Shown: positions 1-6,138, numbered from the stretch's first letter. The stretch is 7,607 bases of DNA from Alphaproteobacteria bacterium (GCA_003451645.1 DMER01000248.1:1-7607), one strand, 5' to 3'. Numbers and translations: made by a program. The notes: generated by a model not told the origin, from the letters alone.

Positions 1-1951
1 AGCGGGGCTCGCCGCGCCGGCGCCGCCGCGGCCCCGTCCCGGCGCCGACATGTTGCCGTTGAAAGCAGAACTGTCGCCGCTACAGAGGTTTGCGGACACC
101 GTTGACGTCTCCGGCGGCCCGCAAATCTTCGTCATGGAAGACCTCACCGGCGCCGGGAAAACCGAAGCGGCTCTGATTTTGGCGCGCAGATTGATGGCGG
201 CGGGCGCGGCCGACGGCGTCTATTTCGCGCTGCCGACGATGGCGACAGCGAATGCGATGTATGAGCGCCTGGAGAAACTGCTGCCGAAACTGTTCGCCGA
301 AGACGCAAGCCCGTCTCTGGCGCTTTTGCATGGCAAGACAGCGTTGCGGCAGGCGTTGGAGCGCGCGGATCGTGCTGCACGGGACGTCGGCGAAGACGCA
401 GCAAAAGGTGGCACGGCCTCTCAGAATATGACCGCTTGGCTGTGCGACGACCGGCGCAAAGCGTTTTGGGCGGACATCGGCGCCGGCACGATCGATCAAG
501 CGTTGCTGGCGGTTCTGCCCGCGCGATTTCAGTCGCTTCGGCTCGCGGGGTTGGCGCGAAAGGTCCTGATCGTCGACGAGGCGCACGCGTATGAAGATTA
601 CACGCTTGGGATACTGAACCGGCTTCTGGCATTTCATGCGGCGCTCGGCGGAAGCGCGATTGTTTTGTCGGCGACCTTGCCGTCGAAGCAGCGCGAGGGC
701 TTGATCATGGAGTTCAAGAAAACGCAGACTCCCAACGATACGTCGCTCGGGGAGCCGATGGCGCATGGCTATCCGCTTGCGTCGTCATGGTCACCCGCCA
801 CTGGGCTTCGGCAAATCGAGATTGAGTCTGCGGAGCGATCCCGCAGAACATTGATGGTCGAGCATGTGCCGGATCAGGCGGCGGCATTACGACTGGTTGC
901 TGACGCCGCGCGCGCGGGCAAGCGCGTCTGCCGGCTGGTCAACACGGTCGACGACGCAATCGAGGCATTCGACGCCTTGCGACAGACTGTAGGGGACGCC
1001 GTCCACGTCGATCTGTTCCACGCGCGGTTTGCATTTTGCGACCGGCTGGACAAGGAATCCGCCTGCCTGAGCGATTTCGGAAAAGTGCGAAAGCCGGAAG
1101 GGCAGGGCCGCATTCTTGTCGCGACGCAAGTGGTCGAGCAAAGTCTGGATCTGGATTTTGACGTGATGGTCACCGATCTCGCGCCCATCGACGCGCTGAT
1201 CCAGCGGGCAGGGCGCGTGTGGCGGCATGAACGGGAGGGAAGAAAGGGCACGCCGGTTCTGCATGTCGCGATGCCTGAGCCAGAGTTGGATGCCAAGGCG
1301 AATTGGTACGGCGCGATGTTGCCCCGCGCGGCCTATGTCTATGCGAACCACGCGCAATTGTGGCGGACCGCCTGGTTGCTGCGCGACCGGCCAGTGCTGA
1401 ACTTCCCCGAGGATGCGCGGCGCTTGGTCGAGGCGGTCTATGGGGAGGAATTCCCAGTGTCTGCGCCGGAGCAGCTCATGGCGTCGGCGACGAAGGACGA
1501 AGGAAAGGCGAAGGCTGAGCGTTCGATCGGGAACATGGCGGGCTTGATGCATTCTTACGGCTTTACCTCCGGCGCCGCTTGGGAGGATGAAGCTGAAATC
1601 CTGACCCGGCTCGGCGAGAAGCAAAAGACATGGCGTCTGGCAAAGTGGAACGGTGAAGTACTTCGTCCGTGGGCAGATCATCACGATGAATGGCTGGCGT
1701 GGCGATTATCTGAGATCGCGATCCCCTTGCGAAAGGTTCAGGCACAGACAGACGATACGCCCGCTTTGACCCGCGCAAAGGAGGCGGCACGGGCCGCCTG
1801 GCCCGACCGGGACTACGGGCCGGAGATATTGGCTTTCAGGTCAGCAGGGACGGATGAATGGGAATTGCCCCAAAAAGATGACAAAACGTTGGGCGGAATC
1901 GGATACAGTTCGTCCAGAGGTTTGGTGTTTAAGCGCAGCGCCGAGACCTAG
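1..1951 (+). CDS. cas3: Cas3 helicase-nuclease, type I-E (5' end outside window; helicase and C-terminal domains present)
   Basis: Cas3 is recruited by target-bound Cascade; it unwinds and degrades the invading DNA. The reading frame is open to the left edge. The ATG at 50 has no Shine-Dalgarno sequence and is probably internal, so the N-terminal HD nuclease is expected upstream. Numbering from that ATG, the SF2 helicase motifs are: Q-motif PLQ (10-12), Walker A TGAGKT (33-38, Lys37), DEAH box (176-179), motif III SAT (207-209), motif V TQVVEQSLDLDFD (from 359) and motif VI QRAGRVWRH (385-393). All core ATPase residues look intact. The 633 visible residues match the helicase plus C-terminal domain of family members that are about 850-950 residues long. 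A Pro/Ala/Arg-rich stretch of about 16 residues before the ATG may be the linker between the HD and helicase parts. The gene ends at a TAG directly before the pseudo-CRISPR region. Helicase identity is very secure; presence of the HD domain is inferred. Confidence 0.96.
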   Translation, partial: AGLAAPAPPRPRPGADMLPLKAELSPLQRFADTVDVSGGPQIFVMEDLTGAGKTEAALILARRLMAAGAADGVYFALPTMATANAMYERLEKLLPKLFAEDASPSLALLHGKTALRQALERADRAARDVGEDAAKGGTASQNMTAWLCDDRRKAFWADIGAGTIDQALLAVLPARFQSLRLAGLARKVLIVDEAHAYEDYTLGILNRLLAFHAALGGSAIVLSATLPSKQREGLIMEFKKTQTPNDTSLGEPMAHGYPLASSWSPATGLRQIEIESAERSRRTLMVEHVPDQAAALRLVADAARAGKRVCRLVNTVDDAIEAFDALRQTVGDAVHVDLFHARFAFCDRLDKESACLSDFGKVRKPEGQGRILVATQVVEQSLDLDFDVMVTDLAPIDALIQRAGRVWRHEREGRKGTPVLHVAMPEPELDAKANWYGAMLPRAAYVYANHAQLWRTAWLLRDRPVLNFPEDARRLVEAVYGEEFPVSAPEQLMASATKDEGKAKAERSIGNMAGLMHSYGFTSGAAWEDEAEILTRLGEKQKTWRLAKWNGEVLRPWADHHDEWLAWRLSEIAIPLRKVQAQTDDTPALTRAKEAARAAWPDRDYGPEILAFRSAGTDEWELPQKDDKTLGGIGYSSSRGLVFKRSAET

Positions 1952-1983
1952 TTTTTCCCACTACACGACTTTGGGATGAACCG
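1952..1983 (+). repeat. Degenerate type I-E CRISPR repeat (pseudo-repeat 1) with intact crRNA handle
   Basis: The last 11 bases, GGGATGAACCG (1973-1983), match the 3' end of proteobacterial I-E repeats, including the 8-nt crRNA 5' handle ATGAACCG (1976-1983). The preceding part has decayed: a CCC at 1957-1959 can pair with GGG at 1973-1975. With flanking T-A and A-T pairs this gives a 5-bp stem around an 11-nt loop, where a normal I-E repeat has a 6-bp stem and 4-nt loop. The element is about 3 bases longer than a 29-nt repeat. It begins right after the cas3 stop codon. A handle kept while the rest drifts fits selection for Cascade loading rather than for acting as an acquisition template. 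Confidence 0.8.
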
Positions 1984-2036
1984 TATGCCGCGAGTTTCAA
2001 TCTAGGCATGTTTTTTCGTTCCCCACACGCGTGGGG
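1976..2036 (+). ncRNA. Predicted crRNA-like regulatory RNA (CreR/CreA class), 61 nt mature form
   Basis: The predicted mature RNA has an 8-nt handle (1976-1983), a 32-nt guide (1984-2015) and a 21-nt 3' hairpin (2016-2036). The total of 61 nt is exactly that of a standard I-E crRNA cut by Cas6e at the base of each repeat hairpin. The first 17 guide bases match a site at 2066-2082 with mismatches only at positions 6 and 12, so the likely role is to direct Cascade to repress a promoter in the same intergenic region. Known precedents are CreA (antitoxin RNA of CreTA modules) and CreR (autorepressor of cas operons), found beside type I cas genes. Its promoter is unclear: a weak -10-like TTTAAG at 1928-1933 in the 3' end of cas3 lacks a good -35, and read-through from cas3 is possible. 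Expression is inferred, not shown. Confidence 0.8.
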
Positions 2037-2044
2037 TCTTGCGC
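2016..2044 (+). repeat. Degenerate type I-E CRISPR repeat (pseudo-repeat 2) with canonical Cas6e hairpin
   Basis: GTTCCCCACACGCGTGGGG (2018-2036) has the architecture of an I-E repeat. CCCCAC (2021-2026) pairs with GTGGGG (2031-2036) around a 4-nt loop ACGC, the same 6-bp stem and 4-nt loop as in the E. coli repeat. The 3' part, which should read like ATGAACCG, is instead TCTTGCGC (2037-2044), so no further crRNA could be made from it. This is the mirror image of pseudo-repeat 1: here the processing hairpin is kept and the handle is lost. The two together keep only what one mature guide RNA needs. Confidence 0.85.
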
Positions 2045-2071
2045 TTGCCGCCTGAGAAGACTAAGTATGCT
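2045..2071 (+). promoter_or_regulatory. Candidate promoter for the small ORF and Cascade operon
   Basis: A -35-like TTGCCG (2045-2050) and a -10-like TATGCT (2066-2071) are separated by 15 bases, shorter than the sigma70 optimum. The -10-like box is the first six bases of the guide-matched site, so Cascade bound there would block polymerase. Transcription would start near 2078 and run through the small ORF towards casA. The motifs alone are weak; position relative to the target and the 247-base gap in an otherwise tightly packed gene row are the main support. Confidence 0.35.
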
Positions 2072-2097
2072 GCGAGATTCAAAAAAGAGGTTTTAAT
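2063..2097 (+). promoter_or_regulatory. Cascade target site: AAG PAM plus protospacer matching the pseudo-spacer
   Basis: AAG at 2063-2065 is a canonical I-E PAM, directly 5' of a 32-base protospacer (2066-2097). The first 17 bases, TATGCTGCGAGATTCAA, match the guide TATGCCGCGAGTTTCAA except at positions 6 and 12. Positions 1-5 and 7-8 of the seed are identical. Over the remaining 15 positions only 6 match, giving 21 of 32 overall. Such a seed-plus-middle match is expected to allow stable Cascade binding but poor triggering of Cas3 cleavage. The protospacer covers a possible -10 box (2066-2071) and the Shine-Dalgarno GAGG (2087-2090) of the following ORF, so binding would repress expression downstream. 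Confidence 0.82.
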
Positions 2098-2296
2098 GAA
2101 TTTTTCCGCTCGTCGTCGGCGCCCGAGAGGCATCAGAGACTTATTACCACTTTCGGCCAAACCGGCCGATTTTCAAGATATTGAGTTTGGAGAAAAAGAT
2201 GGCACAAAATATTGTCCTCGACAAATGGCTCCCTGTCCGCCGCACGGATGGGACGTTCGATTGGGTCTCGCCTGTGCAAGTGGCGCCTTCGGCTGA
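2096..2296 (+). CDS. Small ORF, 66 codons, CreT-like candidate or leader peptide
   Basis: I recognise no protein family. The ATG at 2096 has a strong Shine-Dalgarno GAGG (2087-2090) at 5 bases spacing, inside the Cascade protospacer. The first 20 codons are unusual: four consecutive arginines at codons 6-9 (CGT CGT CGG CGC), AGA at codons 11 and 14, and tandem TTA at codons 16-17, whereas TTA occurs only once or twice per cas gene by eye. From codon 35 on, the frame runs out of phase into casA (whose ATG is at 2199) and ends with TGA at 2294-2296, so its C-terminal half is probably not a conserved product. CreT toxins known from other type I loci act through translation of a mini-ORF that starves rare tRNAs, or as small toxic peptides, and are repressed by Cascade with CreA. 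The alternative is a non-toxic leader ORF for casA. Expression and toxicity are unproven. Confidence 0.35.
   Translation: MNFSARRRRPRGIRDLLPLSAKPADFQDIEFGEKDGTKYCPRQMAPCPPHGWDVRLGLACASGAFG
2153..2173 (+). terminator. Hairpin with short T-run, possible weak terminator or attenuator
   Basis: TCGGCC (2153-2158) and GGCCGA (2164-2169) form a perfect 6-bp stem around AAACC, followed by TTTT (2170-2173). It lies between the first codons of the small ORF and the casA ribosome binding site. It could end a short RNA of about 95 nt that starts near 2078, with partial read-through into casA. The stem is short and there are only four T's, so termination would be inefficient; a structural role in the casA leader is equally possible. 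Confidence 0.35.
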
Positions 2297-3836
2297 GGGA
2301 CCACAGATCGAAGCGCTGAACTTCCCCAGGCCGGACTTCAACGCGGCGGTTTTGGAGTTCCTGATCGGCCTCTTCACGGTGGCGATGCTACCCGATGACG
2401 AACGGGCGTGGCGGGATGCCTGGGACACCCCGCCGGACGAGGCGGCGCTGGCCAAGGCGCTCAAACCTTTCGTCTACGCCTTGAACCTGGACGCTGAGGG
2501 CCCACGCGCGTTTCAGGATTTGGGCGCGTTGGAGGCGAAAGACGAGAAGGAGATCAACGCAATTCTGATCGATGCGCCCGGCGAGAAAACCGAAGAACAG
2601 AATGCTGACCTTTTTATCAAGCGCGGCGGCGTCGATGCGCTGTCGCCCGCGATGGCGGCGGCGGCACTGATCACCTTGCAGACCTATGCGCCGTCCGGCG
2701 GGGCGGGGCACAGAACCTCTCTGCGCGGCGGCGGACCGCTGACCACGCTCGTCGTGCCGAAGGGCGCGCCGTCGTTGTGGGGGCGCATTTGGGCGAATGT
2801 GGCAAGCAGGGAAGCCCTGGAAAACCACGATGGCTGGGCGATGCCGCTCGATCCGAATACTATCTTTCCTTGGCTCTCGCAGACCCGCGAGTCGAAGGGC
2901 GATCGCGGCACGACGCCCTCTGACGCGCATCCGCTGCAGTCGTTCTTTGGTCTGCCGCGCCGGATTCGGTTGGACTTTGCGCCTTCCGGCGGGGCGACAT
3001 GCGGGCTTGGCGGCCCGCAGAGCGATCGAATTGTGCGGACCTTCCGAATGCGGCGCTACGGCGTCAACTACACGGGCGCATGGCGGCATCCTTTGACGCC
3101 CTATCGCTTGGAAAAGAAATCCGGCGAAAAATTGCCGCTTCATCCCAATCCAGGAAGCTTGTCCTATCGCCACTGGCTTGGCCTGACAGGATTGGGAACG
3201 TTGGGCAAAGATGCTGAGGCGGCGTTGATTGTAGCGCTTGGGAAAGATCGTTTCCAAGCGCGGCAGCCCCTGATCTCAGCCTCCGGCTTTGACATGGATA
3301 ATATGAAGGCCCGCGCCTGGGTCGAGCAGACCATGCCGCTCTATGCAGCGGCGGGAAAGCACGCAGACAAGGTGGCCGCCCTAGCGACTGCCATGATTGG
3401 CCGGGCAGAAACCGCCGCGAACAGCCTGACTTTCGCGATCAAAGTCGCGCGGCATGGCAAGCGAAAGGATGCGACCGGCAAAAGCGGTACGGTCCAATAC
3501 GAATTGCGGCGAGACCTGAAAGGCGATTTCAGCTTCATTGCCGAACAGTTCTGGCGGGAGACGGAAAGCACGTTCCGCGCGCTGATGGATCGCGCCATGA
3601 ACGACCCGGCATTCTTGCAGGAACCCATCTTCGAAGAATGGGGCAAAGCGCTGACCGTAGAGACTTTGCGCATTTTTGACGCCCTCGTGGATTTTCAACA
3701 AATCGGACTGCTCGACTATGCCCGGCCCATCGTCGCGCGTAAGGGGCTGGTCTTCGCACTGCGCGACAAAGTCAGCAATGAACCCAAATCGCCAAAAACA
3801 GACTTAAAAGCCAAGAGAGGACGCGCCAATGGCTGA
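2199..3836 (+). CDS. casA: Cascade large subunit Cas8e (CasA/Cse1)
   Basis: This is the type I-E large subunit, which reads the PAM, helps open the target duplex and recruits Cas3. I chose the ATG at 2199 (545 residues) because GGAG at 2189-2192 lies 6 bases before it and the protein then starts MAQNIVLDKWLPV, a typical Cse1 beginning. An in-frame TTG at 2181 would add six residues but has no good ribosome binding site. Family landmarks include QNADLFIKRGG (from residue 134), GHRTSLRGGGPLTTL (His171 onwards), a FGLPRRIRLDF segment and YGVNY (287-291). The C-terminal third is rich in alpha-helical, charged sequence, as expected for the four-helix bundle that contacts Cse2. Length is normal. 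Its stop overlaps casB by 8 bases. The region upstream carries the guide-matched target, so this gene and those after it may be under Cascade feedback control. Confidence 0.96.
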   Translation: MAQNIVLDKWLPVRRTDGTFDWVSPVQVAPSAEGPQIEALNFPRPDFNAAVLEFLIGLFTVAMLPDDERAWRDAWDTPPDEAALAKALKPFVYALNLDAEGPRAFQDLGALEAKDEKEINAILIDAPGEKTEEQNADLFIKRGGVDALSPAMAAAALITLQTYAPSGGAGHRTSLRGGGPLTTLVVPKGAPSLWGRIWANVASREALENHDGWAMPLDPNTIFPWLSQTRESKGDRGTTPSDAHPLQSFFGLPRRIRLDFAPSGGATCGLGGPQSDRIVRTFRMRRYGVNYTGAWRHPLTPYRLEKKSGEKLPLHPNPGSLSYRHWLGLTGLGTLGKDAEAALIVALGKDRFQARQPLISASGFDMDNMKARAWVEQTMPLYAAAGKHADKVAALATAMIGRAETAANSLTFAIKVARHGKRKDATGKSGTVQYELRRDLKGDFSFIAEQFWRETESTFRALMDRAMNDPAFLQEPIFEEWGKALTVETLRIFDALVDFQQIGLLDYARPIVARKGLVFALRDKVSNEPKSPKTDLKAKRGRANG

Positions 3837-4359
3837 ACCGCATGAGAGCCAATCCGAACGCCCCGACTATGTCGGAAAGCTCATAGGCCTCCGTGAGCGA
3901 TTGTACCGGGACACAGGCCCGGATCGTGCGCTGCGCGCCCAATTGCGCAGATGCAAGACCGCAGACGATGCGCTGTTCGCGGGCGAGGGCGACGCGTGGC
4001 GTCTTGTTGGCCAGCCCAAGGGCGCATGGTTTGTACCCGTGATGATCGCCGCGATCGTCATGGCCCATCTCAAGAAGACCGAAGGTATCAAACTGGCGTC
4101 GAAACTTGGTCATGACGGCGTGTGCAGCCAAACCCGGTTTCGTCAATTGTTGCTGGCCAAGGACGTAACAGAGTTACTGCCCCATCTGCGGCGCGCGTTG
4201 AAACTCGCGGGCGAAGCGGCGCAACCGCACGACCTGGCGCGCAGCATTCTCAATTGGACCGACGAGACCAAGCGGCGATGGGCTTTCGATTACTTCCAGG
4301 CGTCGAACGCCGATCCTGATGTCAATGAAAAGTCTGAACAACCTTCCCCCAATGCATAA
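3829..4359 (+). CDS. casB: Cascade small subunit Cse2 (CasB/Cas11e)
   Basis: Cse2 is present as a dimer in the belly of Cascade and stabilises the crRNA-DNA hybrid and the displaced strand. The 176-residue product is a normal size and mostly helical, with scattered Arg/Lys that would contact nucleic acid. The family-like C-terminal segment has NWTDETKRRWAFDYF around residues 142-156 (Trp143 and Trp151), and a middle segment reads RFRQLL. The start overlaps the casA stop by 8 bases and is preceded by AGAGG (3816-3820) at 8 bases, so translation is probably coupled to casA. The last dozen residues are polar and likely disordered. Identity rests on these motifs, the size and the position between casA and casC. 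Confidence 0.93.
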   Translation: MAEPHESQSERPDYVGKLIGLRERLYRDTGPDRALRAQLRRCKTADDALFAGEGDAWRLVGQPKGAWFVPVMIAAIVMAHLKKTEGIKLASKLGHDGVCSQTRFRQLLLAKDVTELLPHLRRALKLAGEAAQPHDLARSILNWTDETKRRWAFDYFQASNADPDVNEKSEQPSPNA

Positions 4360-4368
4360 GGTGATCCG

Positions 4369-5412
4369 ATGACCACATTCCTGCAATTGCACCTGCTCAC
4401 CGCCTATGGCCCCTCGAACCTCAATCGCGACGACACCGGCCGCCCCAAGACAGCTGTCTTCGGCGGGGCCGAGCGCCTGCGCATTTCGTCTCAGTCCCTG
4501 AAGCGGGCGTGGCGAACGTCGGACCCGTTTAGGGAGGCGTGCGGAGAGTTCGTCGGCGAGCGCAGTCAGCGCTTTGCCGCTGAATATCTGCTGAAATCGT
4601 TGTTGACCAAGGGCGTAAAAGAAAAGGAAGCCTTGGCGCGTGTCCGCTCAGTCTTGGCCGAAATTGGCAAACCCAAGGACGAGAAGGACGAGCGTTCTGC
4701 CGACATAGAGCAGCTCGCGCATTTGGGGCCTGAAGAAATCGCGCGCTTGACGGCGCTGGCGGACGCACTCAGCGAAGGCAAGCTCGACGAGGCCAAAGAA
4801 AAACTGATCTTGGTGAAGCATCCAAAGGCCGTCGATATCGCGATGTTTGGACGCATGTTGGCGGACAACCCCGACTACAATGTCGAGGCGGCGGTTCAGG
4901 TCGCGCATGCGATCACGACGCACAAAGCCATTGTGGAGGACGATTATTTCACCGCCGTCGACGATCTGAAGCGGCATGAGGACGATCGTGGCGCCGGCAT
5001 GATCGGCGTCCAGGAATACGGCTCCGGACTGTTCTACACCTACATCTGCGTCGACAAGGATTTGCTCCTCAAGAACCTATCCGGCGACGCAGCGTTGACA
5101 AATAAAGCGATCGAGGGCCTGGTCCGCGCCGCGACGACGATTGCGCCTGGTGGCAAGCAAAACAGCTTCGGCTCGCGCGCCCGCGCCACCTTTGTGTTGG
5201 CCGAGAAAGGGTCCGACCAGCCGCGGTCCTTGGCGGTGGCATTCCTCAATCCTGTTACAGGCGAAGATCTGTTGATCGATTCTATCGGCCGCCTGACAGA
5301 TACGCGCACAAAGATCGACACGGTCTATGGCGACGAACGTCGCATTGAGACCATGAACGCACGGACGGGCGAAGGCTCGCTCGATGCCGTCATCCGCCTA
5401 CTGACGGAGTAG
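4369..5412 (+). CDS. casC: Cascade backbone subunit Cas7e (CasC/Cse4)
   Basis: Cas7e is present in six copies along the crRNA guide and forms the backbone of Cascade. Its thumb inserts at every sixth base, which flips out that guide-target pair. This matters here because the mismatches in the intergenic target fall at positions 6 and 12. The 347-residue protein is of normal size. The N-terminus has the characteristic HLLTAYGPSNLNRDD (8-22) followed by KTAVFGGAERLRISSQSLKRAWR (27-49), the conserved RNA-binding segment of the family. Other landmarks are DNPDYNVEAAVQVAHAITTH and a KQNSFGSRARA stretch near the end of the RRM-like core. The start is 9 bases after casB and is preceded by AAGGTG (4358-4363). 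No defect is visible. Confidence 0.97.
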   Translation: MTTFLQLHLLTAYGPSNLNRDDTGRPKTAVFGGAERLRISSQSLKRAWRTSDPFREACGEFVGERSQRFAAEYLLKSLLTKGVKEKEALARVRSVLAEIGKPKDEKDERSADIEQLAHLGPEEIARLTALADALSEGKLDEAKEKLILVKHPKAVDIAMFGRMLADNPDYNVEAAVQVAHAITTHKAIVEDDYFTAVDDLKRHEDDRGAGMIGVQEYGSGLFYTYICVDKDLLLKNLSGDAALTNKAIEGLVRAATTIAPGGKQNSFGSRARATFVLAEKGSDQPRSLAVAFLNPVTGEDLLIDSIGRLTDTRTKIDTVYGDERRIETMNARTGEGSLDAVIRLLTE

Positions 5413-5418
5413 GTCGCC

Positions 5419-6138
5419 ATGACGGAATTTCTATTGTTCCGCCTCTATGGCCCGATGGCCTCTTGGGGGCAAATCGCGCCGGGTGAGGTGCGCGCATCTT
5501 GGGCCGCGCCGTCCAAATCCGCCATATTGGGTCTAATCGGAGCGGCGCTGGGCCTGGACCGGGCGGACGACGACGCCCACGCCCGCCTTCATGACACTCT
5601 GGGCTTTGCGGTGGAGTTGCGAAACCCAGGTCTTCCCCTCAAGGACTATCACACCGCCCAAACGCCCGAAGGCAAGGGGCCTTGGCTGAACCGCGCCCAT
5701 GAGTTGCGGCACGACAAGCTCAAGACCATCCTTTCGGATCGCGACTATTACCTGGAGCAAGAATCCGTGCCTGCGCTCTGGGCGCGGGGTGCCAGCGCAC
5801 CTGCTCTCGCGGAGTTGGTGGGTGCGCTGCAGGCGCCCAAGTTCGTGTTGTATCTCGGCCGAAAGTCTTGTCCGCCAGCACTCCCATTGGAGCCAAAAAT
5901 CGTAACGGCCGCAACGGTTCAAGAGGCGTTTGCGGCCTACATTCCATCGATGTCGACACAAGACTTTGGCGGACACGCGGCACGGGGCAATCCGCGCATC
6001 TATGCCGATCGCGATGCGCCGGGCGTGCAGGGGACTGCCGCCGCCTACACCTCCCGGCGCGACGGGCTGGCCAAGCGCTCCCGTTGGCGCTTCGCTGACC
6101 GCGCCGAGGCGGAGTTCACGCGTGAGGTGAAGCCATGA
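5419..6138 (+). CDS. casD: Cascade subunit Cas5e (CasD)
   Basis: Cas5e caps the 5' end of the crRNA by gripping the 8-nt handle, and so would also hold the ATGAACCG handle of the predicted regulatory RNA. The 239 residues match the family size. The N-terminus carries LYGPMASWG (9-17), then PSKSAILGLIGAALG (31-45), the RAMP-fold motif of Cas5, and KDYHTAQTP from residue 75. The ATG is 6 bases after the casC stop, with GGAGTAGG (5406-5413) overlapping that stop as the ribosome binding site, so the two genes are translationally coupled. Unlike Cas5 of type I-C it is not expected to cut RNA, because casE follows. No truncation or frameshift is seen. Confidence 0.95.
   Translation: MTEFLLFRLYGPMASWGQIAPGEVRASWAAPSKSAILGLIGAALGLDRADDDAHARLHDTLGFAVELRNPGLPLKDYHTAQTPEGKGPWLNRAHELRHDKLKTILSDRDYYLEQESVPALWARGASAPALAELVGALQAPKFVLYLGRKSCPPALPLEPKIVTAATVQEAFAAYIPSMSTQDFGGHAARGNPRIYADRDAPGVQGTAAAYTSRRDGLAKRSRWRFADRAEAEFTREVKP

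Noticed and set aside
80..766. Long open frames on the - strand across cas3, casA and casD
   Set aside because: They have no family features, lack ribosome binding sites and lie opposite clearly identified cas genes. They are expected by chance in GC-rich coding DNA.
50..1951. ATG at 50 as the true start of a stand-alone cas3 helicase gene
   Set aside because: No Shine-Dalgarno sequence precedes it, and the frame is open to the left edge. A full type I-E Cas3 normally carries an N-terminal HD domain that would lie upstream.
1952..2044. An ordinary active CRISPR array
   Set aside because: There are only two repeat-like units and they differ strongly: one lacks a proper hairpin, the other lacks the handle. 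The single spacer matches the neighbouring cas intergenic region rather than foreign DNA as far as can be seen.
1984..2082. The two similar 17-base segments as a simple direct repeat bound by a protein regulator
   Set aside because: A protein site would not explain the handle and hairpin that exactly frame the first copy, the AAG PAM beside the second, or mismatches at positions 6 and 12. It cannot be fully excluded without experiment.
2039..2296. TTG at 2039 as the start of a longer 85-residue version of the small ORF
   Set aside because: It starts within pseudo-repeat 2, has no ribosome binding site and spans the likely promoter and Cascade target. The internal ATG at 2096 has a strong Shine-Dalgarno sequence.
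2181..3836. TTG at 2181 as the casA start
   Set aside because: It adds only six residues (MSLEKK), lacks a ribosome binding site, and would place GGAG (2189-2192) inside the gene. The ATG at 2199 has that GGAG at ideal spacing and a family-typical N-terminus.
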